DNA of 64,000 nucleotides from Fulvimarina manganoxydans (GCF_900176465.1 NZ_FWXR01000007.1:1-64000); one strand, 5' to 3'; positions 38,304 through 48,018 are shown, counted from the first letter of the stretch. Numbers and translations: made by a program. Notes: a model not told the origin generated them from the sequence alone.

Positions 38304-38684
38304 ATGTCCGATATGCGCACCCCGCTTCGCCGCGTCCGCGGCATGGGCTCGGCCCATGGCGGCACCGATCACTTCTGGCAGCAGCGGCTGACGGCGATTT
38401 CCAATTTCATTCTGCTCACGATCTTCGTCTTTGTGATCATTTCGCTCATCGGCGAAGGCTATGAGGGCATGAGGGCGACCTTCGGCAATCCGATTGTCGG
38501 CGTCGCGGCCGCGCTCGTGATCGTCTCGGCCTGCGTCCATATGCGACTTGGCATGCAAACCATCATCGAGGACTACGTGCATGGGCCGATGAAGTGGCCG
38601 CTGTCGATCGGCAACATCTTCTTCGCCTGCCTGATCGCGGGGCTTGGCCTCTATGCGATCGTCAAGATGAGCTTCGGAGTCTGA
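38304..38684 (+). CDS. sdhD: Succinate dehydrogenase membrane anchor subunit
   Basis: The 126-residue product starts at MSDMRTPLRRVRGMGSAHGG, with DHFWQQRLTAISN and three membrane helices. The conserved haem/quinone segment is HMRLGMQTIIEDYVHG. It starts 11 bp after sdhC and is followed after three bases by sdhA. The longer upstream reading overlaps sdhC and is not used. Confidence 0.94.
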   Translation: MSDMRTPLRRVRGMGSAHGGTDHFWQQRLTAISNFILLTIFVFVIISLIGEGYEGMRATFGNPIVGVAAALVIVSACVHMRLGMQTIIEDYVHGPMKWPLSIGNIFFACLIAGLGLYAIVKMSFGV

Positions 38685-38687
38685 TCC

Positions 38688-40541
38688 ATGGCGTCCAACG
38701 CATCCAATGGGGGCCAGCCGCACCGCACGGCGCCTTCGCAGAACGGCAAAGCCTATGAATTCGTCGATCACGAATTCGACGTGGTCGTGGTCGGCGCCGG
38801 CGGGTCGGGCTTGCGCGCGACCCTCGGCATGGCCGAGCAGGGCTTGCGCACGGCCTGCATCACCAAGGTTTTTCCGACCCGCTCGCACACCGTTGCCGCC
38901 CAGGGTGGCATCGCGGCCTCCTTGCGGAACATGACCCCGGATTCCTGGCAGTGGCATCTCTATGACACGTTGAAGGGCTCGGACTGGCTCGGTGATGTCG
39001 ACGCCATGCAATATATGGTCATGGAGGCGCCGAAGGCCGTCTATGAGCTCGAGCATTACGGCGTGCCGTTTTCGCGAACCGAAGAGGGGAAGATCTATCA
39101 GCGCCCCTTTGGTGGCCATATGCAGAATTTCGGCGAAGGCCCTCCGGTCCAGCGCACCTGTGCGGCGGCCGACCGGACTGGCCACGCCATTCTCCACACG
39201 CTTTATGGCCAATCGCTGAAGAACAACGCCCAGTTCTTCATCGAATATTTCGCCATCGATTTGATGATGAGCGAAGACGGTCGCTGCACAGGCGTCGTCG
39301 CGTGGAATCTCGACGACGGCACGGTCCATCGCTTTGCCGCTAAGACGGTGGTGCTTGCGACGGGCGGCTATGGACGCGCCTATTTCTCGGCGACCTCGGC
39401 CCATACCTGCACCGGCGACGGCGGCGGTATGGTCGCACGCGCCGGTCTTCCGCTCCAGGATATGGAATTCGTCCAGTTCCATCCGACTGGCATTTACGGC
39501 GCGGGCTGTCTGATCACGGAAGGCGCACGCGGCGAGGGCGGCTATCTCGTCAATTCCGAAGGCGAGCGCTTCATGGAGCGCTATGCGCCATCGGCCAAGG
39601 ATCTGGCCTCGCGCGACGTCGTCTCGCGCTGCATGACCATGGAGATTCGCGAAGGGCGGGGCGTCGGCAAGGAGAAGGATCATATCTTCCTTCACCTCGA
39701 CCATCTTGACCCGGCCGTGCTGCATGAGCGCCTGCCGGGAATTTCCGAGAGCGCCAAGATCTTCGCCGGTGTCGACGTGACCCGCGAGCCGATCCCGGTT
39801 CTGCCGACGGTCCATTATAATATGGGCGGCATCCCGACCAATTATTGGGGCGAGGTGTTGAATCCGACTGCCGAGGAGCCGGACCGGATCGTTCCGGGGC
39901 TCATGGCGGTGGGCGAGGCGGGTTGCGCCTCGGTTCACGGCGCCAATCGTCTCGGCTCCAATTCGCTGATCGATCTGGTCGTCTTTGGCCGTGCCGCCGC
40001 CATCAAGGCGGGGCAGGTCATCGATCGAAATTCCGCTGTGCCGTCGATCGACGAAGGCCAGTCCGAAAAAATCATGGCCCGTTTCGACGCAATTCGTCAT
40101 GCCTCGGGTTCACATGCGACCGCCGATGTTCGCGAGCGGATGCAGAAGGCCATGCAGGAAGACGCCGCGGTGTTCCGGACTCAGGAGACGCTGGAGAATG
40201 GCTGCCAGCGTGTTTCTGCGATTTGGGGTGAGCTTTCCGATCTGAAGGTCAATGACCGCTCGATGATCTGGAATTCGGATCTCGTCGAGACTCTCGAACT
40301 CGAGAACCTCATGGCGAACGCCATCACCACGGTTTATTCAGCCGAGGCGCGCAAGGAGTCGCGCGGCGCTCACGCCCGGGAGGACTTCACGGAGCGGGAC
40401 GACGAGAATTGGCGCCTGCATTCCCTGGCCCGGCTGTCAAGCGACGGCAAGGTCGATCTGAGCTATCGGGGCGTCCATACGGACTTCATCGCCGAGGGCA
40501 TGCCGGCCGAGAAGATGGCGCCGAAGAAGCGCGTTTACTGA
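38688..40541 (+). CDS. sdhA: Succinate dehydrogenase flavoprotein subunit
   Basis: SdhA oxidises succinate to fumarate at covalent FAD. The 617-residue protein has the FAD site [12 protein letters not shown], the flavin-linked histidine in [15 protein letters not shown], the substrate-site [20 protein letters not shown] and the catalytic arginine in [23 protein letters not shown] and [20 protein letters not shown] complete the family pattern. A terminator-like hairpin follows immediately, and the expected sdhB is not next to it. Confidence 0.97.
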   Translation: MASNASNGGQPHRTAPSQNGKAYEFVDHEFDVVVVGAGGSGLRATLGMAEQGLRTACITKVFPTRSHTVAAQGGIAASLRNMTPDSWQWHLYDTLKGSDWLGDVDAMQYMVMEAPKAVYELEHYGVPFSRTEEGKIYQRPFGGHMQNFGEGPPVQRTCAAADRTGHAILHTLYGQSLKNNAQFFIEYFAIDLMMSEDGRCTGVVAWNLDDGTVHRFAAKTVVLATGGYGRAYFSATSAHTCTGDGGGMVARAGLPLQDMEFVQFHPTGIYGAGCLITEGARGEGGYLVNSEGERFMERYAPSAKDLASRDVVSRCMTMEIREGRGVGKEKDHIFLHLDHLDPAVLHERLPGISESAKIFAGVDVTREPIPVLPTVHYNMGGIPTNYWGEVLNPTAEEPDRIVPGLMAVGEAGCASVHGANRLGSNSLIDLVVFGRAAAIKAGQVIDRNSAVPSIDEGQSEKIMARFDAIRHASGSHATADVRERMQKAMQEDAAVFRTQETLENGCQRVSAIWGELSDLKVNDRSMIWNSDLVETLELENLMANAITTVYSAEARKESRGAHAREDFTERDDENWRLHSLARLSSDGKVDLSYRGVHTDFIAEGMPAEKMAPKKRVY

Positions 40542-40562
40542 CGCGACATGATGCCATGCGAG

Positions 40563-40596
40563 CGAACGCCGATCCTCGATCGGCGTTCGTCGTTTT
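40563..40596 (+). terminator. Terminator after sdhA
   Basis: CGAACGCCGAT and ATCGGCGTTCG pair perfectly around CCTCG, followed by TCGTTTT. Confidence 0.78.
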
Positions 40597-40638
40597 GGCC
40601 GGCCCACAAAATGAGGCCGGCAGGACAAGGGAGGACAA

Positions 40639-41157
40639 ATGAAAACCACGACTTCGCGGTCGACTTTCGCGATCGCCGCACTTCTCGCTGCTTCGATTGT
40701 AGCCGGTCCGGTCTTCGCGCAGGACTCGGATGGGGCTGCGCCTGCTCCGTCCCAGGAGACCGAGACGAGCGATCAGCCGCGCAATGCGGTGGGCGACAAG
40801 TTTGAATTGCCGCGTGTGTCCGGCGACAATCAGGTGGAACTGATCACGGGGCTCTGCGGCGTCCAGATGAAGGGCATGACGAAAGCCGATTGCGCCTGCC
40901 TCGCCGAGAGCGCCATGGGCGCTTTGAGCGACCCGCAGCGCGATTATCTCATCGCCTCCGTGGTCGCGCCGCCGGTCGCCGATCGGATGCTGAAGGATGG
41001 CCGTGTCGGCGAGAGCGATCAGGTGACGATCTTCACCTTCCTCAACACCCAGTCGGATCAGTGCCGGGCCGGTTCGCCGGGCGGAGCCGAAGCGCCGGAT
41101 GCCGGCGAAGGCGCCGCTTCGTCGCCTGCCGCGGACGGCAAGGCGAACGCGCAGTGA
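40639..41157 (+). CDS. Exported hypothetical protein with conserved cysteines
   Basis: The 172-residue product starts after GGGAGG. Residues 1-28 form a signal peptide (LLAASIVAGPVFAQD). A low-complexity Pro/Ala/Glu stretch follows, then a compact region with four cysteines (ITGLCGVQMKGMTKADCACL and near SDQCRAGS). An Ala/Gly-rich tail ends it. I do not recognise the family. It is predicted periplasmic and occupies the place where sdhB is usually found, but no iron-sulfur motif of SdhB is present. Confidence 0.75.
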   Translation: MKTTTSRSTFAIAALLAASIVAGPVFAQDSDGAAPAPSQETETSDQPRNAVGDKFELPRVSGDNQVELITGLCGVQMKGMTKADCACLAESAMGALSDPQRDYLIASVVAPPVADRMLKDGRVGESDQVTIFTFLNTQSDQCRAGSPGGAEAPDAGEGAASSPAADGKANAQ

Positions 41158-41160
41158 ATC

Positions 41161-41195
41161 AAAAAGGCCTCGGTCGGTGATCGAGGCCTTTTCCT
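41161..41195 (+). terminator. Intrinsic terminator
   Basis: AAAAGGCCTCG and CGAGGCCTTTT pair perfectly around GTCGGTGAT, ending TTTTCC. Confidence 0.85.
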
Positions 41196-41355
41196 TATGA
41201 CGAGATTGGATGAGATTGCCGCCGATCGCGATGGCAGGTCGACCGACGATTGTTGGACCATCATGGCGAGAAGTTGTACGAACTTTCGGATCACATCACG
41301 CGGCAAAAACAAACACCGAGAGCGAAATCGCGATTCCGATTTGTGACATTTTGCT

Positions 41356-41868
41356 CTAAGCGCCGGGGCCGTTGATAACCGACTTCGTCTCGCGGATCGT
41401 CTCGAGATTGTGCTTCAGCACTGTCGGCTGCTCGCCGAGAGTGAAGGTCATCGGGTCGCGACCGAGAGCTGCGATCTCCTGCTCCAGGGCCGATCGCGTC
41501 TGTTCGCAATTGGCATAAGCCAGATTGGCGGCGACGGCCTCGTCGAATGCATTCGGAGCGACCTTCATGCTCTCGTCGTAATTGCAGAAGGCGTCGGTCC
41601 GCAGAGCCCGTTCGAAGCTTTCCGAGATCGGCGCGCCGGTCTCGGCTTCGATTGCAGCCTTCCGCGTGTTGTAGTTCTTCAAATAGGTCTGCTCCATGGC
41701 CAGCCGGCACTGGGCATAGACGAGTTCGCCGGGCCTCAGAAGCAGGCTCTTGCAATGCGCGTCGTCCTCATAGGCGGTGACGTTCAGGGTTTCCGTGACG
41801 ACGTCGCCATCGTCGCTGACGCAGCCCGCAAGCATGATGCTGCAAAGCGCCAAAGCCGGTATTCGCAT
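41356..41868 (-). CDS. Hypothetical lipoprotein
   Basis: The 170-residue product starts at MRIPALALCSIMLAGC, a lipoprotein signal with lipobox LAGC (C16 the acylated residue). The mature part is helical, with regularly spaced cysteines and YNTRKAAIEAETGAPISESF and KSVINGPGA near the end. Aspartate after the lipobox is absent (VSDDG), so Lol sorting to the outer membrane is possible. The family is not recognised. Confidence 0.75.
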   Translation of the reverse strand: MRIPALALCSIMLAGCVSDDGDVVTETLNVTAYEDDAHCKSLLLRPGELVYAQCRLAMEQTYLKNYNTRKAAIEAETGAPISESFERALRTDAFCNYDESMKVAPNAFDEAVAANLAYANCEQTRSALEQEIAALGRDPMTFTLGEQPTVLKHNLETIRETKSVINGPGA

Positions 41869-42207
41869 GATCGAAAATCCCTGATCGAAGTTGCGCCGCC
41901 TCATCAATGACGTTGGCGACGCGGATATGCGGATTGCAGAGCGTATCGCACCCCACCCGACAAATGTCCTAATGAGGCGGCACGTGGCTTGTCGCGAGAC
42001 GGTCAACTCCCTCTCGGCGCCGCCAACCGAAAGAGGAAGGATGGTGCAGCGATCGCAGTCTGAGAGAAGGCGGGAATCCGGCAAAGCTGTGACCGGACGA
42101 TCGTCGCGCTAAGATTCGGGTGCAGGCGTTGCCGATTTGTCTCATTAAGCCCGTACGATCGCTTCAAGGGACCTCAATTAATTGAGAGGCTTCGAGCGAT
42201 TGGTCGG

Positions 42208-42684
42208 TCACGAACCTGTTCGCGGATCGACCGGGGCCAGCGGATCCGGCGCTTCGCTCTCTCCGCCGCCTCCCGAAGCCAGATCCTTCTTCACGGCCTC
42301 GATCAATTCGGGGATTGCGGATTTTGCCGCGCAGGTGCGTGTCGGGCTCGTGACTGCCTGCTGCTCCAGATCCGTTTCCTTAACGGGGCAGACCTTGCTT
42401 GCGAGATCGGGCTCGACGGAGACCGTCAGCGGAACGTCCGACACGGAGGCGTTCAGGCTTTCGGCGATCTTCGTGCGCACGTCCCAATCGCCGAGCGAGA
42501 CCTCGACGGTGCTCTGGATCCCGCCTTCCTCGGGCGGTAGAAGAGCTTCAACAGGCGTTTCGAGAGGGGAGGTCGCGCTGGACGCGCTGCTTTCGCCGTT
42601 GTCCGACTGTGCCGCCACCGGCGCGATCGCGAAAGTCGCCCATACCATCCCCGCGGCAATGGCGCTGGGTATGAATTTCATCAT
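42208..42684 (-). CDS. Exported hypothetical protein
   Basis: The 158-residue product begins at MMKFIPSAIAAGMVWATFAI with GGAG upstream; the signal peptide ends at PVAAQS. A Ser/Ala/Glu-rich spacer precedes a folded region (STVEVSLGDWDVRTKIAESL to SAIPELIEAVKKDLASGGGG) with two cysteines (about residues 110 and 125) that could form a disulfide. No known motif. It shares a divergent upstream region with the gene at 43011. Confidence 0.72.
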   Translation of the reverse strand: MMKFIPSAIAAGMVWATFAIAPVAAQSDNGESSASSATSPLETPVEALLPPEEGGIQSTVEVSLGDWDVRTKIAESLNASVSDVPLTVSVEPDLASKVCPVKETDLEQQAVTSPTRTCAAKSAIPELIEAVKKDLASGGGGESEAPDPLAPVDPRTGS

Positions 42685-42826
42685 GCTGCTCCGCAAAACC
42701 AAATTTCGTGACCGAACTTCGCAGCACAAGATTGGGCAAACTGGGCAACTCGCCAGTCCCGAACTGCAAAATTCCGACATGACCTGCAGACTATCGGGAG
42801 CGAGCGATCCGGCCAATTTCTTTCGA

Positions 42827-42840
42827 TTGTGCCTGTGCAA
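42827..42840. promoter_or_regulatory. Candidate TTGTGC-type operator
   Basis: TTGTGCCTGTGCAA, an imperfect dyad, lies 143 bp from the leftward gene and 170 bp from the rightward gene. It is related to the words at 124 and 18662. Confidence 0.3.
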
Positions 42841-42872
42841 TGCAGGCATTCCGAAATGGCATGGCCCAACCA

Positions 42873-42887
42873 TTGTGCACTGCAGCA
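42873..42887. promoter_or_regulatory. Candidate TTGTGC-type operator
   Basis: TTGTGCACTGCAGCA lies 123 bp before the gene at 43011 and has the CTGCAG core found also at 7113. Confidence 0.35.
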
Positions 42888-43010
42888 TCTATGCATAGCC
42901 TAGTGAGCGCAACCGTAAAGGACGCTGCCTGTCCCGTCTGATCGGGGCCCGGTCCTCAATCGACCCAAAGCCCGCGCGATGGTTGTTTAGGGCAAATAGG
43001 ACGAAAGATC

Positions 43011-43355
43011 ATGAAGGCACTTCTCATTGCAACGGCGCTCGGCGCCATGGCCGCCACCCCGAGCTTCGCCGATGAGCTCTTCCCGCAAACTGGCCGCACC
43101 TTCGAACTGGGTGGCGTGAACGGTTCGATCTACTACACCGCCGACGACCAGGAGTTCCGAGTGGTCACCACCGTCGGCGCGGAAGGCGCTTCGCCCGTGC
43201 GTCACGTGGCCTTCCTGCGCGACGGTCAATCCTTGCGGCTTGAAGTTCCCGGCGAGGCGGGTTCAGTTTCTCGGACCCTCGTCATCGAGCGGCTCGGCGA
43301 TCGCTTGCATCTGGCGCCAGGCGCCGATTTGCGTGCGTCCCTCATGCTTGATTGA
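43011..43355 (+). CDS. Small periplasmic hypothetical protein
   Basis: The 114-residue product has a signal peptide (MKALLIATALGAMAATPSFA) and a beta-rich mature part: TFELGGVNGSIYYTADDQEF, RVVTTVGAEG, RLEVPGEAGSVSRTLVIERL and a final RASLMLD. The start codon follows GAAAGATC with weak ribosome-site character. A terminator-like hairpin lies 55 bp downstream. I recognise no named domain. Confidence 0.75.
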   Translation: MKALLIATALGAMAATPSFADELFPQTGRTFELGGVNGSIYYTADDQEFRVVTTVGAEGASPVRHVAFLRDGQSLRLEVPGEAGSVSRTLVIERLGDRLHLAPGADLRASLMLD

Positions 43356-43409
43356 GACCGATTCCAATCGAGAGCAGCTTCAAAGGGCCTCTGTTGGACG
43401 GGTTTTGAC

Positions 43410-43442
43410 GAGTGAACCGGGTGCTGCCGGTTCGCTCGTTCT
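43410..43442 (+). terminator. Terminator-like hairpin
   Basis: GAGTGAACCGG pairs with CCGGTTCGCTC (one G-U) around GTGCTG; only GTTCTC follows, so the U-run is weak. Confidence 0.5.
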
Positions 43443-43637
43443 CGCTTCAGAGAGATTGCGGGGCTCGTTGCACCCCGTTTGGAGACCTGTGCGCTATTAC
43501 AAAGCCCTTGAGCGTGCCGACCTTGCAATCAGGTGTCCAGAAGCGCGCTTGCGTGAAGGCTTGCTTCCCCTGCCTCGGAATCGGCATGGTCACTCCGACT
43601 GAGATAAAGGGGTTTTCCGGGACTCGCGGGGGCATGC

Positions 43638-44285
43638 ATGACCACGATCGCCATTGAACCGAGCGACTGTTTGATCGTCGTCGATGTTCAGAACGACTTT
43701 TGCGAGGGGGGAGCCCTGGCCGTACCGGATGGCGACGCGGTGGTCGAGCCCATCAACCATCTTGCCGTCCGTTTTCCCGTGATTGTCTTCACGCAGGACT
43801 GGCACACGCCCGCCCACGCATCCTTCGCCAGCACCCATGGGAAAACGCCATTCGAGATGACGCAGCTGGCCTATGGCGTGCAGGTCCTCTGGCCGGATCA
43901 CTGCGTGATGGGGACGTCCGGTGCCGAATTTCATCCGATGCTCGATCAACGCGCGGCGCAACTGATCGTCCGCAAGGGCTTCCACCCGGAAGTCGACAGT
44001 TATTCCGGTTTTCAGGAGGCCGACCGTATGACGAAGACCGGGCTGGCCTCCTATTTGGGCGAGCGCAGCGTGAAACGCGTTTTCGTGTGCGGCCTCGCAA
44101 CAGATTTCTGCGTGAACTGGACCGCCCAGGATGCGGCGCAGGCGGGGTTCGAGGTGTTCGTCATCGAAGATGCCTGCCGAGGGATCGATCTCGACGGATC
44201 GGTGGAAGCCGCGCGCCAAGCCATGACGGCTGCCGGCTGTCATTTTCTAACGATCGATGAGATTGAAGGTGCCGCCTCGGCCTGA
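43638..44285 (+). CDS. pncA: Nicotinamidase (pyrazinamidase)
   Basis: PncA hydrolyses nicotinamide to nicotinate for NAD salvage. The 215-residue protein shows the catalytic triad D16 (LIVVDVQNDF), K113 (VRKGFHPEVDSY) and C158 (GLATDFCVNWTA). The metal-binding region is DWHTPAHASFASTH. WPDHCVMGTSGAEFHP is also a family block. The gene appears to be alone. Confidence 0.94.
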   Translation: MTTIAIEPSDCLIVVDVQNDFCEGGALAVPDGDAVVEPINHLAVRFPVIVFTQDWHTPAHASFASTHGKTPFEMTQLAYGVQVLWPDHCVMGTSGAEFHPMLDQRAAQLIVRKGFHPEVDSYSGFQEADRMTKTGLASYLGERSVKRVFVCGLATDFCVNWTAQDAAQAGFEVFVIEDACRGIDLDGSVEAARQAMTAAGCHFLTIDEIEGAASA

Positions 44286-44406
44286 GCCGTGCTGCAAGAC
44301 GAAGCGTTTGAATGAACGCTGACGGAGCCGATGCAGACTTCGCGCACCGGCTCCGATTGAAGGGACAAAGCTTCTCCCGAGAAGACTTCTTAACCGGACA
44401 CTTCTC

Positions 44407-44628
44407 TTACGACCGGCCCTGATCGCTCTCGTCACCCGCCTCCATGGCCTCGGCTGGCCGACGCTCGATCTCGGCGCCCTGCGGGTCGACGCTGCCAGGG
44501 CGGTCGAAGGCATTGTCCTGGCTCGGGCGGGCTTTCGGCGCCTGTTTGCGATAGCCAAGATCCTGATCGCGATCCTGCACATCCGACTGGTTCTGCTGAT
44601 TGTCGAACTTATCCGGCGCGTTACTCAT
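44407..44628 (-). CDS. Small hydrophilic hypothetical protein
   Basis: The 73-residue product (MSNAPDKFDNQQNQSDVQDR at the start) is almost free of hydrophobic residues, rich in Asp, Gln, Arg and Pro, and probably disordered. The ATG is preceded by GAGGA. Such proteins are often annotated only as hypothetical in Rhizobiales. It is transcribed divergently from msrB. Confidence 0.65.
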   Translation of the reverse strand: MSNAPDKFDNQQNQSDVQDRDQDLGYRKQAPKARPSQDNAFDRPGSVDPQGAEIERRPAEAMEAGDESDQGRS

Positions 44629-44883
44629 AATGTCGTCCTCTTGCTTGCTCGATCAGGGCGCTTTCCCGGTCGCTCCGACACAGGATGGCGATGAGCCCTT
44701 TCTTCACAAACCAGCCGAACCCGGTCTGCGTTCCGCGTGCCGATCCCATTCGACGCCTTGTGGTGCGCGGAGGGCTCGCCACATAGAGGCGACAGGCATC
44801 GACAGGACAGCATAAGGAGCGCTGCGCCGGAGCCGAAGCGAGGCCCGGACGCAGGAGCCCATTTTCGACGGGAGACGAGAACG

Positions 44884-45303
44884 ATGGATATGAGAAGCGA
44901 AGACGCCGATTTTCCAGTCACGCGAACCGATGCCGAGTGGCGCCAGATGCTGACCCCGGAGCAATATGCCGTGATGCGCGAACATGGCACGGAGCGGCCC
45001 GGGAGTTGCGCCCTGCTAGCCGAAAAACGTGCCGGCACCTTCACCTGCGCCGGCTGCGGGCAGCCGCTCTTCATCTCTGGCACGAAATTCGAGAGCGGAA
45101 CCGGCTGGCCGAGCTTCGATACGCCGATCGAAGGTGCCTTGGAAGAAACCGTCGATCGCAGCTACGGCATGGTGCGCACCGAGGTCCATTGCAGCCAATG
45201 CGGCAGCCATATGGGGCACGTCTTTCCCGACGGCCCGCCGCCGACGGGGCTGCGCTACTGCATTAATGGCGTGGCGATGAATTTCGAGCCCGCCGAGAGC
45301 TGA
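44884..45303 (+). CDS. msrB: Peptide-methionine (R)-S-oxide reductase
   Basis: MsrB repairs methionine-R-sulfoxide. The 139-residue protein has the zinc-binding CxxC pairs CAGC and CSQC, the [13 protein letters not shown] block, and the catalytic cysteine C126 in [11 protein letters not shown]. The family [16 protein letters not shown] block is complete. ATG 44884 is chosen after GACGAGAACG; the upstream extension from 44737 has no ribosome site. Confidence 0.96.
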   Translation: MDMRSEDADFPVTRTDAEWRQMLTPEQYAVMREHGTERPGSCALLAEKRAGTFTCAGCGQPLFISGTKFESGTGWPSFDTPIEGALEETVDRSYGMVRTEVHCSQCGSHMGHVFPDGPPPTGLRYCINGVAMNFEPAES

Positions 45304-45320
45304 CCCCTTTGCGGTCTGAT

Positions 45321-45357
45321 CGATGCGTCTCCGTCATGCTTTTGCGGAGCCGCATCG
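45321..45357 (+). terminator. Terminator-like hairpin after msrB
   Basis: CGATGCG-T-CTCCG pairs with CGGAG-C-CGCATCG; the trailing GTCTTTG is a poor U-run. Confidence 0.45.
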
Positions 45358-45375
45358 GTCTTTGCGAACTCGAAG

Positions 45376-46059
45376 CTAGGCCACGACCTCAGCCATGTCC
45401 GCCGCCCCGCGCCGGACGATGACCGTCGTTCCGACCGGGACGCGACTTTCGAGATCGATCACGTCCTGGTTCATCATACGAATGCAGCCGGAGGAGACCG
45501 ATTGGCCGATCGTGTGAGGCTCGTTTGTGCCGTGAATGCGGTAATAGGTGTCTTTGCCGCCGCGATAGAGATAGAGCGCACGAGCGCCGAGCGGGTTACC
45601 CAGGCCGCCCGGAAGGCCGCTGGCATAAGGCCCATAGCGGTCGGGATCGCGCCGGATCATGTTCGGTGTAGGCGTCCAGCCGGGCCAATCCGCCTTGCGC
45701 CGAATTGTCGCGGTGCCGGAGAAGGCAAAGCCTGCCTTGCCGACGCCCACACCATAGCGCATCGCCCGACCAGGGGCGGTGATCAGGAAGAGATAGTGGT
45801 TCTCCGGGTCGACCACGATGGTTCCGGTCTTCTCGGAGCCGGACCAGGCGACCTCGCGCCGAATGTTGCGCTCCTTCAGGACGGAGGCGGGCACGGCCGG
45901 CACGACGCGCCCATTGTCCTCGAAGGATCCGTACAGTCCCTCTTCGCCGAAAGCGTAGCCAAGAACCCGCCCCGTCGGACCACCCACGCTGGAACAGGCG
46001 GATAGGGGCAGCGCGCAGCCGGCGAGAAGCCCCAGGAAGAGTGACCGTCGGGTGATCAT
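45376..46059 (-). CDS. L,D-transpeptidase, lipoprotein-type (ErfK/YbiS family)
   Basis: The 227-residue product begins MITRRSLFLGLLAGC, a hydrophobic leader with a possible twin-arginine pair, followed by ALPLSACSS, a possible lipobox at C22. The YkuD domain (about residues 75-215) includes LYLYRGGKDTYYRIHGTNEP and the catalytic SVSSGCIRMMNQD with C192. Unlike the enzyme encoded at 30031 it has no wall-binding repeat. It may crosslink peptidoglycan or tether proteins to it. It converges with msrB. Confidence 0.88.
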   Translation of the reverse strand: MITRRSLFLGLLAGCALPLSACSSVGGPTGRVLGYAFGEEGLYGSFEDNGRVVPAVPASVLKERNIRREVAWSGSEKTGTIVVDPENHYLFLITAPGRAMRYGVGVGKAGFAFSGTATIRRKADWPGWTPTPNMIRRDPDRYGPYASGLPGGLGNPLGARALYLYRGGKDTYYRIHGTNEPHTIGQSVSSGCIRMMNQDVIDLESRVPVGTTVIVRRGAADMAEVVA

Positions 46060-46662
46060 CGGCAAAGTCCTTCGGATATGTCCGTTCTTCGATCGCCTCG
46101 GTCGCCGCAGATGAAGGGCCTCCATAAATCCGCCATCGGCGGAGATACGCGGCGGCGCAGCCGGGAGAGAGCCGAGAAAACCGACCCCGTTTGTGCGCAC
46201 TCCTCCCGCGCTTCCGCAACCCTGATGCCGACGGGAAACGCGGTTTCGGCGCCGTCTTGTGACGGGCCGGCAACAGCAGTTCTGTGATCTCGACAGCCTT
46301 GGGTAAGACAGGGCCCCATTGTCCGCGTCGACTGGCATGCGGATAGGGCTCGGCCGAAGACACATTGGCCCGCGTGGCGAGGACGATTCAGGGTCAGTTC
46401 GCTGCGACGTTGAGCGTCTCAGGTGTCGAAAGGCAAGTGGAAAGCAGAGTATTCCAAGACTCTTCGCTCACCTGCCATTGCGGCAATCAAAACGGCGCCG
46501 CTCTTTCAGGTAGCGATCCCTCTGCCGCCTGCGGATTTGAAGCCTAGACAGATGGCTACCGATCTTGTCCCCCACAACCTGTGCGGTGATATAGTCGCTC
46601 ACTTTATTGCGCATGGTTAAAAGTAAGCTTATTATAAGAAGCTGGAAGTGGGGGGCGGCTGG
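46060..46662. other. Long intergenic region before the histidine kinase
   Basis: About 600 bp between the divergent transpeptidase and kinase genes. Several short frames exist on both strands, but none has a ribosome site with family features. A T- and A-rich segment at 46590-46645 is the likely kinase promoter region. Confidence 0.5.
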
Positions 46663-47865
46663 ATGCGGCAAGTCGAGGCCAAGCGAGCGACTGAAGAGGA
46701 AGCGATGCGGTGCCGGCTCCTCTTGGATTCGCTGGTGGACCAGGCGATCTTCTGGGTCGACAGCCGCGGAACCGTCGTCGAATGGAGCGCGGGTGCGACG
46801 ACGCTTTTCGGCTATGGGCGTGATCGGATGCTCGGCCAGGACCAGTCGATCCTGTATTTCGAAGATGATCGTCGGAATGGTCTTCCGGACAGCTTTCTTC
46901 AAAGTGCCGCGCGAGACGGCGTGCATCGGCACTCCGGACAATTCCGCCATGAATGTGGTCAGGGTATCGAGGCGGAACAGACATTGCGCCCGGTCCATTC
47001 GGCAGCCGGCGATTTCATCGGCTATTCGGTGGTCGTTCAAGCCCGCTGTCCTGAAGCGAACGGATGCACGGACTTTCAGAAAGTGCTGATGGAACGCGTC
47101 GAGACGCTCGGTCAGTTGACGGGTGGCATCGCCCACGACTTCAACAATGTGCTGACGGCCGTTCTCGGCAATCTTGATCTATTGCAGACGAAGCTTCCCG
47201 CCGATGATCTCAGACTGGCGCGCCTCGTCAAGAATGCCCGTTCAGGCGCCCATCAGGGCGCGGCCCTCGTCAAGCAGCTTTCGGCCATCGGGCGGCGGCG
47301 ACGATCCATTGCCGAGGATCTGGCCATCGGCGATCTCGTCTCCGATATCGTCGAGCTGATCCGCACCGCGGTTCCCGATTGCATCAGCCTGTCGGTGGAT
47401 ATCGCGCCGAATTTACCCTTGGTTCGCGGTGACCGCTGCCAGCTCGAAGCGGCGATCTTGAATCTCATCTTCAACGCGCGCGACGCGATCACCGAAGACG
47501 GTTCGATCGAGATAAGAGCGTCGGAGCAGGACTTGCCGCCTGACACGGCGGGTCATCCCTTGGTCGATCGGCACGCTTTCGTCGCCCTTTGTGTAAGGGA
47601 TACCGGGCGAGGGATGGACGCCGAGACGCTGCGAAGGGCTGGTGAACCCTTCTTTACGACCAAACGCCTCGGCCGAGGGACGGGTCTCGGACTTGCCACG
47701 ACGCGTGATTTCGTCGAGGGGAGCGACGGTCATTTTCGGATCGACAGCCAGCCGGGGCAGGGCACGTCGGTCATGCTCTGGTTGCCGGTGGCGGGATCGG
47801 CGCATGAGCGCTCCGCCACGTCTATCCATCGTCACGGCACCGCCCTGTCGTCGCAAGTGTCCTGA
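46663..47865 (+). CDS. Soluble PAS-domain sensor histidine kinase
   Basis: About 400 residues, no membrane helix. A PAS domain spans about residues 20-130 (DQAIFWVDSRGTVVEWSAGA, LFGYGRDRMLGQD). The phospho-acceptor motif is ETLGQLTGGIAHDFNNVLTA with His158. The ATPase domain has the N box NLIFNARDAI, G1 DTGRGMD and G2 GRGTGLGLAT. No receiver domain is attached and no response regulator gene is adjacent, so its partner is elsewhere. The family is the GGIAHDFNN type often found in hybrid kinases. The start could also be the GTG at 46648. Confidence 0.9.
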   Translation: MRQVEAKRATEEEAMRCRLLLDSLVDQAIFWVDSRGTVVEWSAGATTLFGYGRDRMLGQDQSILYFEDDRRNGLPDSFLQSAARDGVHRHSGQFRHECGQGIEAEQTLRPVHSAAGDFIGYSVVVQARCPEANGCTDFQKVLMERVETLGQLTGGIAHDFNNVLTAVLGNLDLLQTKLPADDLRLARLVKNARSGAHQGAALVKQLSAIGRRRRSIAEDLAIGDLVSDIVELIRTAVPDCISLSVDIAPNLPLVRGDRCQLEAAILNLIFNARDAITEDGSIEIRASEQDLPPDTAGHPLVDRHAFVALCVRDTGRGMDAETLRRAGEPFFTTKRLGRGTGLGLATTRDFVEGSDGHFRIDSQPGQGTSVMLWLPVAGSAHERSATSIHRHGTALSSQVS

Positions 47866-48018
47866 TGCCAATGGCCTCTGGTGTTGCCGAGCTTTCGTTG
47901 GGCGCCCGACAGCCCGAGCAGCGTCCCAGTCCGGTGCCGGATTTGGGCGCCGCCCTTCGGGGCAGTTCATACGCCCGACGGAATAGCAGCAGGAGAGCAG
48001 GGCCGGCGCCGAAGGCCC

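Larger units (their letters stand above)
42685..43010. other. Divergent promoter region with two TTGTGC-type sites
   Basis: This 326-bp region between divergent exported-protein genes contains TTGTGCCTGTGCAA (42827-42840) and TTGTGCACTGCAGCA (42873-42887). No gene is seen inside. Confidence 0.5.

Noticed and set aside
38223-40100. 625-codon leftward frame
   Set aside because: It is antisense to sdhD and sdhA, a typical shadow frame in GC-rich coding DNA.
40639-41157. sdhB candidate
   Set aside because: The product has a signal peptide and only four scattered cysteines, not the [2Fe-2S], [4Fe-4S] and [3Fe-4S] cysteine sets of SdhB.
46060-46647. Short frames between the second L,D-transpeptidase and the histidine kinase
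   Set aside because: They lack ribosome sites and family features; the leftward ones are extensions antisense to the kinase or upstream extensions of the transpeptidase.
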